In this document: positions 14,126 through 14,153 of the stretch, one piece after another
Position numbering within the stretch: position 1 is the first letter of the stretch
How the letters are laid out: every line of letters begins with the position of its first letter
Assembly: GCA_003343995.1 (NCBI GenBank)
Contig: QAKE01000035.1
Location: 1-14,153 of the forward strand
Source: Bacillota bacterium
GTDB taxonomy: Bacteria > Bacillota > Clostridia > Christensenellales > Borkfalkiaceae
Direction: 5' to 3'
DNA length: 14,153 nt
Notes under the pieces: model-generated
The model's input: the letters and a program-made list of their open reading frames with translations, nothing else
The model's database searches: none
Told to the model about the DNA's origin: nothing
Position numbers and translations under genes: made by a program

Positions 14126-14153
14126 TCTTCCTTTGCCCCTCCTTGTTGCTGAT

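Overview
The window looks like accessory DNA of a gut-type Clostridia (Firmicutes) genome. The evidence is strong AGGAGG-type ribosome binding sites, intrinsic terminators, a BspA-like leucine-rich-repeat lipoprotein with InlB-type repeats, and a mobile-element gene set (HUH Rep, DUF4373-type protein, large serine recombinase). The genus cannot be fixed from sequence alone. No rRNA, tRNA or CRISPR array was seen.

Layout. (1) 1-835: the 3' part of an IS30-family transposase, cut by the window edge, with the probable right end of the insertion sequence and a hairpin terminator. (2) 846-1240: two tandem modules with the same plan, each an extended -10 promoter, a long three-tier hairpin RNA and an intrinsic terminator. 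They lie directly before (3) 1267-8400, a 2377-residue BspA-like surface lipoprotein, closed by a terminator at 8413-8440. (4) 8441-8724: a GC-rich stretch full of inverted repeats. (5) 8725-10355, minus strand: an apparent three-gene operon of a sigma-region-4-like HTH protein, a 53-residue protein and a rolling-circle (HUH) replication initiator. (6) 10356-11379: about 1 kb without a conventional gene. It holds four hairpin repeats with variable arms, a small minus-strand transcription unit (promoter, 21-codon ORF, terminator) and nested inverted repeats before the recombinase. (7) 11380-12939: a large serine recombinase, plus strand, with a strong terminator. (8) 12978-13294: a 317-base block of stacked palindromes bounded by two nearly identical 20-base palindromes in inverted orientation. 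(9) 13316-14125, minus strand: a Lin1244/DUF4373-type replisome-organiser-like protein that converges on the recombinase.

How it works together. Parts 4-9 read as the replication and integration module of an integrative mobile element: the recombinase would integrate and excise it, the HUH Rep would nick an origin for rolling-circle replication of the circular form, and the DUF4373 protein may help load the replisome. No conjugation gene or separate relaxase is visible, so the element probably continues past the right edge. Parts 2 and 3 may be chromosomal or cargo: a surface adhesin-like protein whose transcript must either read through two terminators or use a weak promoter I could not identify.

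Most unusual are the two paralogous structured RNAs before the lipoprotein gene, the minus-strand micro-ORF RNA, the four variable-arm hairpin repeats and the palindrome-bounded block. I could not assign any of these four to a known family by reading.
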